Counted from the stretch's first letter, positions 30,250-43,846 are shown. The stretch: DNA of 64,000 nucleotides from Numida meleagris (GCF_002078875.1 NC_034414.1:31948367-32012366), one strand, 5' to 3'. The notes: generated by a model from the sequence alone, not told the origin. Made by a program: numbers and translations.

Positions 30250-33200
30250 TCACTGATGGGACAGATATTTGATGTCAATTATGGTATGTAATTTAGAAGT
30301 CCCAACGTGCAGGATACAGTATAGGAAGGCTGACAAATCAGTATGAGAGGTTTTTTTTGTTGTTGTTGTTTTTGTTTTTTTTAAGACTTCCAAAGCACCT
30401 AGCTGTCCGCAGGGACCAATTAGTTTATTTTTTTGATACAACTAGTAGCATTGTTAACTAATTCCACAGTAATAGATGGGGTGGTGCAGCTAAGGATCTA
30501 CAATCTGTGAACCACCACAGGCTAGGGCCCGGGCCTGTGTTATTTGCTGAACCTTATCACGTAAGGTAAAAGCAGACACAGGTTTCTGAAAGAAGCGCTG
30601 GCCGAGGAGAAGGGAATGATGTGCTCATCTCCTTGATTTAGCTTCTCTTTCCTTCTCTTTGTCCAGATGATTCAATTTGGTAAGAAATAAATGGTGTTGA
30701 AAAAGGGGCCTCGTACATGATTTGCAAATGAATTATGGATGTTGGTATTTCTTATTTCAGAAAAATTGCTCTAGATCTGCACTTCATGTGATAATTCTCT
30801 CCTTCAAGGGGGAAGTTATCTGCACCAAAACATGCAGGGTGAGTGATTATGTAGGTGTGCTTACTGCAGCGACACACACAGGTCCCAGTCCCAGGGAGAG
30901 CTGGCTGGCTTTTGTGTGTCGTCCACACTGGCAGCACCACAGAATAGGCAGGAGGTGAAGAGGGAGCTCCAAAGAGCATTTTTGTCATTGAGGTAGAAAT
31001 GGGAAAGGCCATTTGGCCTTTCTTTTTTAACATGGTCTCTCAGATCAAATTCCCATTTATGCCATAGGAATTGGGTATGAATAAACACAGGATGACAATG
31101 CTATTAATACTTCGGGATTTTGATCACCCACAGATACAAAAACCAGTGTGGCTTCTTTACTGAAGTTGCAGCATTAAGATATGCTTTTGCTCCTTACTAA
31201 CATACATGAAAATAGTGTTCTTCAGCTGAAAGAGAAAGAAGTGTCCTTGCGCATCTATTTTGATCACATGTACTTCTGTCCAAGAAACTGCATTCTACTT
31301 GAGTGCTTAAGGATGGAAAGGAAGCACATGTAGCATTTTAACTCTCTAAGATATGTCTATTGAGATGAACAAGAATTAGTAAAAACAATATCCAAACTAA
31401 AATTTGAAAAAATGTAGTGCTTAAATGAGAACACGAGCATGTTGACATATTTGTCTCTAAAAGCAGTAATATATAGCATTCACTTATCAGCCACCACCAA
31501 TTACTATCAAAAGGAATTTTGCACGTTACTTTTAAAGCAGCTTTAATTGAAGGCTGCGTTCCTTCCTCATTTAAGCACTTCTGAAAATCCTTATCCCTAA
31601 AAGTTTGCTGAAAGTCACTTCTTTGTTAACTGAAAAGAGAATAGAATTTCATGTGTTAGATAATGCTCCAACAGTATTAGCATCTTAGTCCTCAGCCTGC
31701 TGCATGAATCTCTGTTAAGTTTTAAAAGATGACATAGTAAAACACAAGTAGAAATAGCAAAGGGAGGTTAACGTCTTTGAGGCAAATCTTAACTGCCAAA
31801 ATCCTATTTGCCTTTTTTTAAGCTCTGTCATTGCCATCATCTCACATAGGTTTTAAAAGGAAGGAGAGAAGGAGAGAGTCTGTGTGAAGTTTATTCCACA
31901 ACATAATGCATTTAAACACCATAGTTTTCAGCTTGATACCGCAAACCAACTGAGAAACTGTTCTTGTGAACAGCCTTACAGTAGAGAGTCAGAGATGGCC
32001 ATATCTACAGCAATCCCTAACCAGTGTCAGAACATGACAATTCCTTGTTCTGGGTCAGCAGTGAATACCTCACTCAAATGGTGCAAAGTCAGCCAGTTCT
32101 TAATTTTTTATCTCCTCAAGAGTGCATTCAGTGACTTTAGCACTGAGAAGAATGACTCCCCTGCCTAGTGCGATGAAGATCTGGAAATGTGCTGCCTCAG
32201 TGCATTTAGCCTGGACTGCTGCTTGATTGGTGGGGCTTAGATTTGATCTTACGGTGTAGGTGTCAGTTCTCTAATGGGCCGGGTGAGCAGCCTGTCCAGG
32301 GGGAAACTCAGCTGAACCCATCTGAACCTGAGTCTGGAATAGAATTCTCTTAATTCTCCAGGATTTTTTTTTGTTTGGGATCCCTTCATACAGCCAACCC
32401 TATCTCCTCTGGTGGGAGATGGGGTTCTCTGGAGCTCACCATGTTGGATTCTTCCCAGGAAGAACTCAGGGGCACAAGGCACTCTAGGAATATTTTGTAG
32501 GCACTATGTATTTGTCTTTGGAAATGCTTTCTGCTGTGATGAAGGACATGAAATCAAAATACAGGCTGAATAGAAAAACAAACCTTCAGTTGTTTGGGGA
32601 GACGGGTGTCTGTGCTTTTCGGTTTTGCGCTGTGAACCTCTAGGTAAATAATGTTAAAACAAGTCATCTACTTTTAGTTTTGCTATTTTTCTGCTCCCCT
32701 ATTTTGTAAATCCATTTCCTGGAAAACTTTGTCAGAAGTTTTTTCTCTGTGTTTCTACAAAATTTTGCTCTATCAGTTTTTTTTTTTTTTTTTTTGCTCA
32801 CTTAAAGCAAGTCTAAACCATCCTACAGGATAGGATACATGCAGAGAGCGGAGAAGGCCATGGCCTTCCCTTCTTGATCCCTTGCTGTTTTTTTTTAGCA
32901 TACCATCGTAGAACAATCCAATAAAACTCTAAGATAAGAGAAAATAAGTTGCTGGTAAGTCTTTCTGATATTATAAAGAGGATTTGCAGGACAAGAACCC
33001 TGAAAAGATGTTCACTGAAAGTAAACGTGGGCAGAACCAAAGCACTCAGCTGTCAGCTGGGACATTACTCACTAGCTGCAGCAAGCATTGGATCAAGCCC
33101 TTCATTGGGCTTGTACAAAATATACTACTTATAGACAACATGTTTCCAAATACCTAACAAACACACTATATTTTAAGTATGGGGTTTAACTTAAACCTAC

Positions 33201-34980
33201 AAAAGCAGACTGTCACTGTTCCAACGTAACCCTTCACATTCTGGCATTTTCCAGACTGCCAGCCAAATGAACACTTTAGGAGAAGGTGCATATATATGTC
33301 CACAGCACCCAGCGAGTTAATCCACCCTACTGTGCATAGGTGTTGGAGCTCTTATGGTATGTAAGATTCGCCAAGTTTGGAGTTGTTTTGTATTGTTACA
33401 TTTTCTGGACTATGCATTCACAGCAAGCATCTTTTTTGATGCTGCTCAAGTGTTTGTGAATGCATATCAAGATAGTGCTAATTATTTGTGTTTTATGTAA
33501 TATACACCTTTGTGTACATTTTGTCACCTAGAAAAGCTTTTATGGTTCATTTTGATGCTTTTCTATCCAAACATCTTCTTTTTTTTAATATTCAGCCATG
33601 CTTTTTTTGTTGTTGTTGTTATAAATCTTCCCATAGACTGATGTGCTTTTGAACTTGTGGCCTAACAAATGTCCTTATTAATAACTGAAGCTATTAAGTT
33701 AGTATCTCTCAGGAATAAATGTCCATTACGTTTCTAGTTGTAACTTGTTTTGGAAATGAAGAATTGCTGTGAATATGTACTTGCATGTCATGGTTCAGGC
33801 TGGCACGTTTTTTATAGCTAAATAACCCTGGAAAGGGAAGTTTTAAATGTGCACAGTACATAGACCCTGGCTGTGTTAGTGGGCACCAATTTAAGGGATG
33901 ACTCCCATACAAGCTGCCATGTCCAACTGCAGATTCTCTTAGAGGAACTGTACAACATCCAAATACCTCACAATTTGTGTAACAGCTGTTTGGAAGATTG
34001 AAATACTCAGAGTGCTACTTACAAAATAAAAGGAAATTTTTATTCCTAAAGAAACCACGCTATTTTTTTTTTTTTATGAAGAACAGTACAGGATGTTAGC
34101 AACCATCTACTTTTAAGTTTTCCATATTCTGCTACTGTTAAATATAAACAACAACTGTAAAATGTTAAAGGTTAAATATTGATGAGATAATATTGAACTT
34201 AATTAGTTAACTTCAAGTGCAGGTAGAATTTTAATTGAGCTTAGTTATTTGGACCATATTTGAAATTATTATAATGACAAAAATAACAGAATAACAAATA
34301 ACAGGAGAAGGAATGATACTTAAAATCAAGTGTAGCTGTTTAGTATTTACTAACATTGGTACAGTTGATTGAGGAAACTAGAAATAATATCCCTTCTGCT
34401 CCAGTGGAGATAGAGATGAAGAACTAAAAAAAGAAATGGTCTCTTAAAGATGTGCTTTAGGCAGAAAAAAAGAAGGTTTTTTGTCTCTTGATTTCTTTAA
34501 TGACTTGTTATTGTTGTCTCAGCTGTGACCAGAGTCTGCAGCTGGTATTCTTAACAGAATTACTACAAGAATGCTAAAAATATTTCTCTAAATATATGTA
34601 GAAAAGCGTTTGGAAAAGAACTGCATTTAGACTGCAGTACAAGGACGTTTTCCGTGATGGTGTTTAGTATGATGAAAAATTTAAACAGAAAAACAGCTAT
34701 TCACATTCACACTGCAAAGTAATTACTGGAGCAAGCAAAATACTTAAACCTAATTTAATAATACTTTCCTTCAGCCCAGGTGCCAAAATCTGCGTAAATT
34801 TCACAACTTGTGCCGGGAGGTGAGGTATAAATGAAGTTAAAGCCATGTACAAACAAGTGCATTGAATGCTTTCCCTTTTGTGAGGTACAAAGCAAGTTTC
34901 ACTTTTAAACAGAAGAGCATCATAAATCAGCATAAACCACAACTTTTAATGAGTAGGTCTCTTCTGGAATAGTGCAGTGC
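30250..34980. other. Intronic sequence with no gene seen
   Basis: This is AT-rich unique DNA with short T- or GTT-rich runs (about 30350-30383) and a run of 19 T at 32777-32795. The block at 30440-30640 looks repeat-free and could be a weak regulatory candidate, but nothing decisive was seen. No exon was recognised. Confidence 0.55.
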
Positions 34981-34986
34981 TTGCAA

Positions 34987-35076
34987 TTCTGTTCAAACAA
35001 GACAAGGATCTGGTCTTGCACTCCTTACTCAGGCAAAACTGCCACTGACATTAATGATAATTTTGCTTGAACAGAA
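34987..35076. repeat. Palindromic interspersed element (MITE-like, inverted repeat)
   Basis: A perfect 10-bp inverted repeat (TTCTGTTCAA at 34987-34996, TTGAACAGAA at 35067-35076) contains an inner near-palindrome TCAGGCAAAA (35029-35038) against TTTTGCTTGA (35061-35070). Internal phrases such as CTTACTCAGGCAAAACT and CCACTGACATTAATG resemble the sauropsid palindromic family built around CTCCCATTGACTTCAATGGG. It looks old and non-autonomous, with no coding capacity. Confidence 0.45.
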
Positions 35077-35079
35077 CAA

Positions 35080-36490
35080 AGTGCTTGATGGCAGTTATGC
35101 CAGCATGAGGAATGTGAGATCAGGATGAACGTGAAAAAAGTACATCTTCAGATGGCTGTACTTTTGGCTTCTCAAACTAGCATTTTCTCCAACTACAAGG
35201 ATCTTAATTGTAACATTTGCTGGTGCAGAGCTTAACATTTACCATGCTGGGAAAGACTTTCTGGACTTCAGTAACCTGATCAGTACGGTCTCCTTTTGGT
35301 CTCTGCCTCTTTCTGGTTCTTTGTATTGCAGGGCAGATGATAGTATCTGGCACATTCCTTGGATGACTTGAAGATAGCAGCCTTCTGTGTTTGGGGCTGA
35401 AAGATTGTGAACTCTGTGTTAGCAGAAATGCCACACAGGGGAGTGAATTGAACATTAAAAAAGCTTTAGCTTTTAGGTACTGCAGTGCAAGCAGAGTTGA
35501 ATTTGAGAGCTGGGACTTAAGTGGACATTTGTCCCTGCTTTCTTCCTTAATAAAATCTGAGTGTTAACTGTGGATAAGGGCTTTTGGGAGATCACTAAAA
35601 ATGAATCATTGAGTGCCCAGAAGAGCTTTATTATGATATACTATGGAGAACTACAGAATATACCATGTACTTTTTATGTGCTTATCGGATGCATGTATGA
35701 GTTACTGTTGCTAAAGTAAATTGTTTTTTCCTTTGCTGCAGAAGTAAAATAATTCGCTGAATTAAAATAGCAAAATGAACCTCATCAAAAACTGGATTGG
35801 TGTGGTCCTTTCCGGCCCCATGTTACCATCTAATTTTCTTTTATTCCACTAAAGGCTGTTGAGCAAAAACACAAGCTCCAGCCAGCAGTGTTTGGTGTGC
35901 TGTGTTGTGCGTGTGTATTTCATTTTGAAAAACCCTGAAAAAATAATGAACCTGGAAAAAATCTCAGTGCTTAAATCCTGACTGTCCAAACTGAGTACAG
36001 AAAATAAAGAAATTTACAAGATCCTCGGACTGACGTCAGGTGCCAGAACTGAGCCCCTGTAGTTAGGTTCAGGGAAGGTCTTCTGGCTCCATTTGTTTGC
36101 CCCCGTGGCAGCCAGGCTGTAGGAGCTATTCTGTTCCTGATGTTCCACGTGGATGTTGCCACTGCCCAGTTAACCAGTGTGAAAATAGCGTGGAAAATAA
36201 ATTATTAAACTATACTGTTCTTACTAACTTGCCAGCTCTACAGAAACAAATGCAGCCACATTTACATATGTGTCCATCTGTCTGTTTTTACACTTTATGT
36301 CTTCAGCCAGTGGGTGAAATTGTTTTAATCCAAGCTGCAGTCTGATTTTTTTTCTTCTGATATTTATGTGTGTGTGTGCATATGTTATTTGTAGATGGAC
36401 ATGCATATTCCCGACAGTAGCTAGTTCTTAATTGTTCTTTCAAGTAACCTAATCTATCTGGCCACGCAGTTTAAACTGGCGAAAGCAGCA
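35080..36490. other. Intronic sequence with no gene seen
   Basis: This is mixed unique sequence. A phrase GTCCTTTCCGGCCCC near 35800-35817 faintly recalls a CR1 3' UTR but is too short and degraded to call. Open frames on both strands are short and mutually overlapping. Confidence 0.5.
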
Positions 36491-36499
36491 GAGTTCTCC

Positions 36500-37240
36500 A
36501 TGGATAATTTTCGTTAGTTAGCAGATTGTTACCATCTCAATGTTGCTGAAATCCCTAATCTCAGGTCAGCGTGAAGCTGCAGCGGTTACAATCCTGTTGC
36601 CTGATGCAGTGTGAATGGAAGTGCTTTCTGTCAGAAACATGTGGTCTCTTCAGTGGAGAGCCTGCGTAAATCCTGTGTAAATAGAGGGAGGCTAACAAAG
36701 GATGAGCCCCTGCAGCTCAGAGCATTTGGAGCCATTTGGAGGCTGAATTTGCTAAATGCTGCTTATACCGCCTGAAAAGTTGAAGAGAAAGGAGCATAAA
36801 ATCCCTTCTTTTTTCTCTTTCTGCTCCTACCCTGGGGGGAGGGTGTTAAGGGCCAGGGAAGCCTGAGGTAAGCCTATGAAGACTGTTTTTTCAGTGCTCT
36901 TTTGAGTGTGAAAAAGGTGGCAGGGTCACTGTCCCCTCTTTAATGTCGGAAAACCCACACAGTTAGTAAATGTTGCATGTAAACTAAAGCATTTCATCCC
37001 TTCTCCTGCACTCCACGGCAGTGGGCCATGAACTAGTCACTTGGAAATCGCAGAAAAATTTCACTTCAACATGTCCGGACAGTTTAGCACAGCAGGAACG
37101 TAAGAGAGATCAGTAATTAGCAGGTTGCTTCGCCGTTCCCCTTGTCTGCCTTGGAACACTTTTTTCACCTGATGTGAAAAAATGTTGAATTACAATGCAC
37201 AAAACACAAACCCACTGGCTATATAAAAGGGCTTAAAATT
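36500..37240. promoter_or_regulatory. Candidate conserved non-coding block ending in a TATA-like motif
   Basis: This repeat-free sequence has balanced composition and includes CAGTAATTAGCAGG and a CCGGACAG element near 37075-37082. A strong TATA-type motif, CTATATAAAAGG (37219-37230), stands at the end on the plus strand. No open frame or splice donor of interest follows it, so a promoter is not claimed. The conservation call is inference. Confidence 0.28.
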
Positions 37241-37249
37241 TAAACCAAC

Positions 37250-39820
37250 ATTTGTTAGTTTTCTCTGTAAAAAAGCTAGAACAATATGTTGGCTTTCAGA
37301 TATAAGCGGTGAGAATTCTCAATTCACTTCACAAATAAGCATGAGCTTTAGACATTGACAACTAAGGGCACAAAAAGCCAGTCTTTTCTCTTAGTTCTTG
37401 GACAGGAAAGTAATAGATGGGGAAATGTGAAACATTACTGTTCTGCAAATAATTTCTAAAGATTTGAGTCACCTATTTTACTGCATGTACCAATATAAAA
37501 TAATGTATCTGGTACGTCATTGCTACTCAAGTAAACAATTAAATATTTGTAAATGCCTATTTGAAAATGGGATAAATTGATTAACATAGAAAGGTGCTTC
37601 TCCAGACACAGAAAATGAACAGGTTTTTTTTCTGTCTCTTGCTTTAAGTACATGTTAGATACCAGATACCATGCAACTCGTTAAGGCTTTAGCACATATT
37701 TCCAGATGGTAATGGAGACTTTTCCCTGACTGAGAAGCTATGCTAAAATATGGTTAGATCAAGCAGAACTGCTTTGTAGGTAAGCAGTCTAATAGCAGCC
37801 TAAGTTCTTTTTTTCCTTTCTGTTTGAATTTATAGTTGTCACGAATGCCTGGATTGTGTGAAATTTGTATAAGAACATCTTTATGTTGTTAGCCCAAAGG
37901 TTTTGTATGGCTTTGTATTCAGGATCTTCCAAAAGAACAGCAGAGAGAAGAGCTGCCCTTTATTTCCTCCCAGCTGCTGGAAGGGCTAAAGAATAACATC
38001 TGTAGTAAGATAAATGATGGTGCCATGTGTACGAAGTCTTCCTGTTGCTTTCAGTGCAATAGCATCCAACATTTCTTACTCTCCGAGATGCTCCCTAAAA
38101 ACTTCATCTGACAGAGCACCATCAGACATGTGTCTGGTGTCTCAGACAAGCAGAGGGGAGGGATTGCAGGGGGCTGGCTACAGCAGCTTACCTGAGGACA
38201 CCCCATTCCTTGATGGGACGAGCAGTAGCTGAGCACGCAGGTCAAATTGGTATGCCTAAACAGCTTCCAATGGCTCTGTCCCACCTGCAGTCGAGCCATT
38301 CAGTAACCAGCTCTGCTCTACTGCCAGAGTACTGGTATGATGGCACATCTCTAATCTGGGGTGCTTGCTTGGACTGTTTGTGTCTTTTTAAGTCCTGGAT
38401 TTGCCATTTATAATCTAGCCTGACTCAGTTTCCCTTGACAGTAAGATGCAATTGAAAAATGTTGCTTCTGGGGGGTGTGAGAGACTAAGTCAACTATCGT
38501 GAACAATGGTCATTCAGATGAGGAGAAAAAAAAATGCAACACAACTAACAACCTATACAAAGAGCTATGACCTGCTGAAGCTGTAAGGTTAAAAGCCTGA
38601 TGATTTTAACAGAGTGGAATGGAGGTAAGGAGTCCTCCTGATGGTTCTTTGATTCTGGAGCTGAACTTCTCACTCTGTTACCCCTCCCCACAGTGCAGAC
38701 TGTCACATCTTCAAAACATATTCAAATAGTTCTCTATTTCCAGTTTTTTTGATAGTGGTAATTAATCAAATTTTTTTAAAAGATTTTTCTCTTGTGATGA
38801 TGTTGATCTTAGTAATAACCTGAACATCTTTGTTAATACTAGTTTGGAATACTTATGTCTCCAGATGGACACATTATATGTACAAATAATTGCAAGTTCT
38901 GAATATAAGGATGTATGCAGAATCTCCCCTTTGTTTTGCAGTAATACCTACATATTCTAATCCATCAAAATACTAGGCAAAACTATTATGGAGTAGTTTA
39001 CTTAAAGTCAGCACAGTGCAACTTTCCTTTTCAGAGTCCTTTAATATGGCTTTCATATTGTTGCACTATTTTTAGTGAAATGGTTTAGTGCCTTTTTTTG
39101 TCCTTGTTCGATGTCCCTTCTCACTTTTCCTTTAGCATGACAAACCATAAAGCCATAAAGGAACTCTGATGAAGAAACTCAAATACTGAGTTGTGAAGTG
39201 TATTTTTCTAGAAATCGCTGTTCTTGCTGCTCTGCTTGTTATGATGGTAACAGAAACTATTTCTGGAGTTTGAATTGGGGTTGTTACCAGACTTCTGTGC
39301 TTTCGCGTCACTAGGGTATCCTTTTCAGTTCTCCTTTTTGCTTAGATAGATAACCTCTTGTCTATTGTGTTAGCAAATGATGAAAAGATGATTGAAAGAC
39401 TTGATGAGCATCTTCTAAGCAGTTCTAACTTCTTGTCTCACTGGGTCCTTGCTCTGTGAAGAACACAAACAAGGACCAAGATTGAGTTCATACTGACTGA
39501 GGATCGGTCTTCTGTAGGACTAGACTCTGTTTCCCAAAGTATTCTTAGCTCTGTGAATATTGGAATCAACAAGTTGTCTGCTCAAGGAAGGCAGTTTGCA
39601 GCAAGCTGAATTTGAAATTACAGCGTGATGGAAACCCTCCTCTACTTATACAGTATGTTTTAAATAAATAGTAGTTTGCTTTGCTTTCAAAGCAAAATGA
39701 TCTATCCTGTTTGAAGAAGTCCTCAGTACATGCTAAAAGTGTCTGTACACAGAGCTAGTGTGGAAGCCTAACTTCGTGCTTTGTGAAGAAGCTTTGCATC
39801 TCTAGCCTCCTCCACAAGCC
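37250..39820. other. Intronic sequence with no gene seen
   Basis: This is unique AT-rich DNA. A GC-richer patch at 38030-38310 carries overlapping open frames on both strands with no domain. No repeat family was recognised. Confidence 0.55.
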
Positions 39821-39839
39821 CTTCCCCTGGAAGAGAATG

Positions 39840-39996
39840 TTTGTAGGAAACCCCATGTGTGTCACCTTGCAACGTTTCTGGTATACTTGGACACCTACCT
39901 GTGTGACCTACTGTAGGAAACCTGCTTTAGCAGAGGAGTTGGACTCGATGATCTCCAAGGGTCCCTTCCAACCCCTATGACTGTGATTCTGTGATA
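39840..39996 (+). mobile_element. CR1 retrotransposon 3' UTR fragment
   Basis: The phrases ACCTGTGTGACCTACTGTAGG, GAGTTGGACTCGATGATCTC and GTCCCTTCCAACCCCTATGA, followed by a CTGTGATTCTGTGAT tail (ending about 39995), are the avian CR1 3' UTR and terminal repeat. Only the last 100-150 bp is clear; the 5' limit is approximate. It belongs to a different CR1 subfamily from the copy at 17.7 kb, judging by the TTCTGTGAT-type tail and 3' UTR wording. Confidence 0.85.
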
Positions 39997-39999
39997 CTC

Positions 40000-42050
40000 T
40001 CTCCGCCTTTCACAGAGGTTGCTGAGACTATTATACACCACTGATACGATCTGAAACAAGTTGGGTAATGTGCCTGAGTCTCTCCTGACTTGACTCCTGT
40101 GTAGTCATTGACACATCCATAAAGAGAGTGCCACTTAAAAATTTTCCACTTTCCTAAACTAAAGATAAGATTTTGCAATCACTTGTACTCTTTGCATAAG
40201 AATAAATGAATGGTGTGCAAAGCAGAAGAAGGTCACCCTCCATATTTTTTGCTGTGGAGTGAAAGAGAAGGCCAGTGGGCCAAAATCTAGACTTTATTTC
40301 CCTGCTGCAAAATTGGGTTAACTATGCTCATATAATTGCTATTTCCATGCAAATTTGGACCTGACTCTGCTCTTCTTGCAAGGTACTGTCCAAACCAAGA
40401 TGTGAACAGTATATAGAAGCAGATCCACTTGTAACAATGTTTAAAATGATTTAAAATTGGATTCATTCATGTAGCAATTAAAACATGCTTAATCCAGTGT
40501 GCAATAGTGTGACTTTCATATCTTCCAATTTTATTCCACTGTAGATATTTTTTTTCTTCATTTAAAGTAATTCCTGTTTTATTTGGATAAGGCAAATTAG
40601 GATCAGGCCCTCCATATATGAAAATTAAATCATTCCATCTTGGAAGCATCTGTTAAGGGCTACTTGTATGATATCTCACAACAAGAAATAGCCAGTAATG
40701 TCAGCAGTTGTAGTGCTATTAAAGATATGACAATACAGCTTCACAGGATTGGGCCTGTTGTTCACCAGGAGCAAAAAATCTTGCAATGTGTATTCATCTG
40801 TTGAGGTAATTTGGAGGTACGATATTTGAATTTCCTTTCATGAGGTTATGGAGCAGATTAAGGAAGCCCTGTCTCTTACCACTTTAACTGCTGATTAAGC
40901 TAGGAAGGCAATGGAAGCTTTAGCTGAACTTTCATCTCCTGGGCTGCTATTAGCTTTTAAAACTAGGATATTAACAACCTCTCCAAAAGGTCTAAACACT
41001 GATGTAGGTGACTCCTGCTGAGGATGCTCACAAAGAAGAGAGTGTATATGTAAGGAGAAAGAGGAATTTGTCTGTCTGTAGAGTGAGCAAGTGCTTCTAT
41101 GGCAAGAAAGAATGGAGCAGAAAGCAAGTTTTATAGCTACATGCATCCTATGCATACACACATAGCTTTTACATTCAGAGACAAAGATATCTTTATCCAC
41201 ACGACAGATAGACAAACAGACTGACTGACTTCAAACTTGCACTTTCAGTGCTGATTTTTCCCCCCATCTCCGGGTACTGCTTTTCAAAATTGCCTGAGGC
41301 AACAGTACAGCACCTCAGATCCCCAAGGCCCATTGCCTGGCTCCTAATAGCCACTCTCCATCTGTGTCACATGAACAGCTGATGAGATAGCTCCAGTGTC
41401 TGTATTTTGGAGAGCATATCCACCCAGGTTAAAATGCTGGGGTTGCCAAGGAGCAGTCAGAAGCCATTAGTGTTTGTGAGAATTTGCCTTGCAGCAGTTC
41501 CTTGGCATAGTGGAAAGTAAGTGTGTGTGTGTGTGTATGCGTGCACGTGTGTGTGTGCTTGTGTGTGATAGAGAGGTCTGGGGTGGAGTTGGGGGGGTGG
41601 GCAACAAAAAGGAGCACTTTGTAAATAACTAGCATGATACAAAGATGAGCATTTGGTTACAGCACATAGGGCTTCTGTGCTTTCTTTGATTGGTTTGCTG
41701 TGATCTGACTCTCCTTTTTCTGACTTTAATGGAAACAAACAGAAAAGAAAAGAAGCATGAGAAAGAGCGGTGACTTCGGGGTCTTGCTCTGGTGTTTGGG
41801 CAGATGGAAAGGAGCTGCTCTGCCTTGGGGCAGGGTGGTTGTAATGAAGTGGCCTGTCAGTCTGTAAATAGTGAGGGTCATCTCTTCCATGTGATGGAGG
41901 GTATCACATTGCAGTGAAAATGGAAATGTCAATAAAATTAATCTGCCACCTCTTTGCTGTGGCTTTTTCTGTCTCCCTGGTCCAAAAGGGTGGGTTTTTC
42001 AGAGGGGAGGTGGTGGAAGAAGGGTGATCTGGCACAGGAGGGAAGATGGA
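40000..42050. other. Intronic sequence with simple repeats
   Basis: No gene was seen. A fragment AATTAGGATCAGGCCCTCC near 40595-40613 may be an end of the same palindromic repeat family noted elsewhere. A (TG)n-rich array lies at 41520-41569. Confidence 0.55.
41520..41569. repeat. (TG)n microsatellite, interrupted
   Basis: Alternating TG/CA with interruptions (ATGCGTGCACG in the middle) spans about 50 bp. Such alternating purine-pyrimidine sequence can adopt Z-DNA, but no function is claimed. Confidence 0.85.
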
Positions 42051-42054
42051 GCTG

Positions 42055-42380
42055 AAATGCAAATTTTAAAGCAAATGGACTCAGTGTTGCTGCGACGTAT
42101 TTCGTTTAGTAGCACTACGGAGCTAGACAGGGCTGTAGGAATTAGTTCGTGAATCTATAGCATTCCTCAGGAAGCTATGGAGCGTCTAGCTCAGGCTACA
42201 TTGAGCACAGAGTTTATTGTTTTAGGCTTTCTTGGACAAGGTTTTCACTTAGCATGGGATTTATGGCATTTACTGCTAATGAATGTCTATTCTTAAATTA
42301 CAAAAACCACCGTCTCAGCACAATTCCCAGATGTCCTTCCAGGACCTCGGCTTCTTAAACACCAGCAGGGAGCATAAACT
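42055..42380. promoter_or_regulatory. Candidate conserved non-coding block upstream of the homeodomain exon
   Basis: Repeat-free sequence carries several CpG (GCGACG, TTTCG, CTACGG, GTTCG, GCGTC) and a TAATGAATG core, about 1.1-1.4 kb before the exon. It is called on texture only. Confidence 0.25.
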
Positions 42381-42953
42381 CTCCACTTCTCTGTTTTCCT
42401 CTTTCGTGTGGCTCCGGGCTAATGATGTGTAAGGAAAACACAGCAATCTATAAAGTCTCAGTGCTGTCCCAGTATTCTTCATTTATTTTGCATTTGATTA
42501 TGCCACAAGTCGGATCTTGTTTCTTTCCTTTTTTTAAAGTTATTAGTTCAAATATTAATGTAGGAATATGGCATATATTGCTGCTCTTGATTGATGCCTT
42601 CCCAAAAACAGGAAGACGTGCTCGTATGAATTTTAAGAAAGTAGGGGTCCTGCAATGCCTTGCCAGAAGAGTTTTTCAGATACATAATTTAGATGCCCTC
42701 CAGGCAGGCTTTCAAGGCATTTTTGCTGGAGGGCAAGAAAAAATAACTATGACTGTTAAAAGTAAATGATTTTTGCTAATGCACAATTAATGCCAGGGAA
42801 AAGCACAGAAGAGAAAGATGTTGATGGAAAGTTCTGATTAAGTGAGAGCTCTACCTTGATGTGCATCTTTTTTTTTTTTAATGATAATAATCACTGATGC
42901 AGAGATGTAGAAGTTTTCATGTCATGCAAATGCTATATGCAGGGTTGTAGTTG

Positions 42954-42990
42954 GTGTATGTGTTTGTGCGTGCGTATGTATGTGTGCTGG
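42954..42990. repeat. TG/CG-rich alternating simple repeat
   Basis: Alternating TGTG, TGCG and TATG units are followed by a G-run. This is low-complexity sequence about 0.5 kb before the homeodomain exon. Confidence 0.6.
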
Positions 42991-43342
42991 GGGCGCTACT
43001 TCTGGGGAGGGGCTCATCTGACAGTGTATTATGTGCACTGAACAGTGACACAGTTACTGCCACCTCTGCAGAGGGCCTTGAATATATAGACTACAGAACA
43101 TTTAACTTGATTACTTATAGTATGTATTCAGAATGGTTGTAGGGATGCATTTACAGTGAATGGGTTTTCTTGTGGCAGGTTTTCCCACATTGAATCCTGT
43201 AATTGACAAAGAGCTATTGCACTATGTCAAGTGCATGATTATAATTGAATTAATGATATATGCATGTGTGAGACAAAATTCGTATTTGGAAAGACATGGT
43301 TTCTAAGTCTTGCATATTTGTATCAGTGCTCATATATAATGA

Positions 43343-43675
<333 letters not shown>

Positions 43676-43791
43676 TAGAAATGAATTGTCCTCATAATTT
43701 TTGGACCATTATTAAGGCTCATTGCTTTTTTTTTTTCCCCCTAGATTTTTTTTTCTTGGCTCTTGGAATCATGACAAATCTGAAAGAAACC

Positions 43792-43846
43792 TATATATAT
43801 GTATATATATATAAATATATGTACATACCGAGAGAGAGAGAGAGAA
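43792..43846. repeat. Compound (TA)n and (GA)n microsatellite
   Basis: TATATA-rich alternation at 43792-43826 is followed by nine GA units at about 43830-43846. It sits about 180 bp downstream of the homeodomain exon donor. Confidence 0.85.

Noticed and set aside
35795..35820. Possible CR1 3' UTR phrase (GTCCTTTCCGGCCCC)
   Set aside because: Too short and no CR1 tail follows, so it cannot be supported.
37219..37230. TATA motif as the promoter of a protein-coding gene
   Set aside because: No substantial open frame, exon or recognised gene follows on the plus strand.
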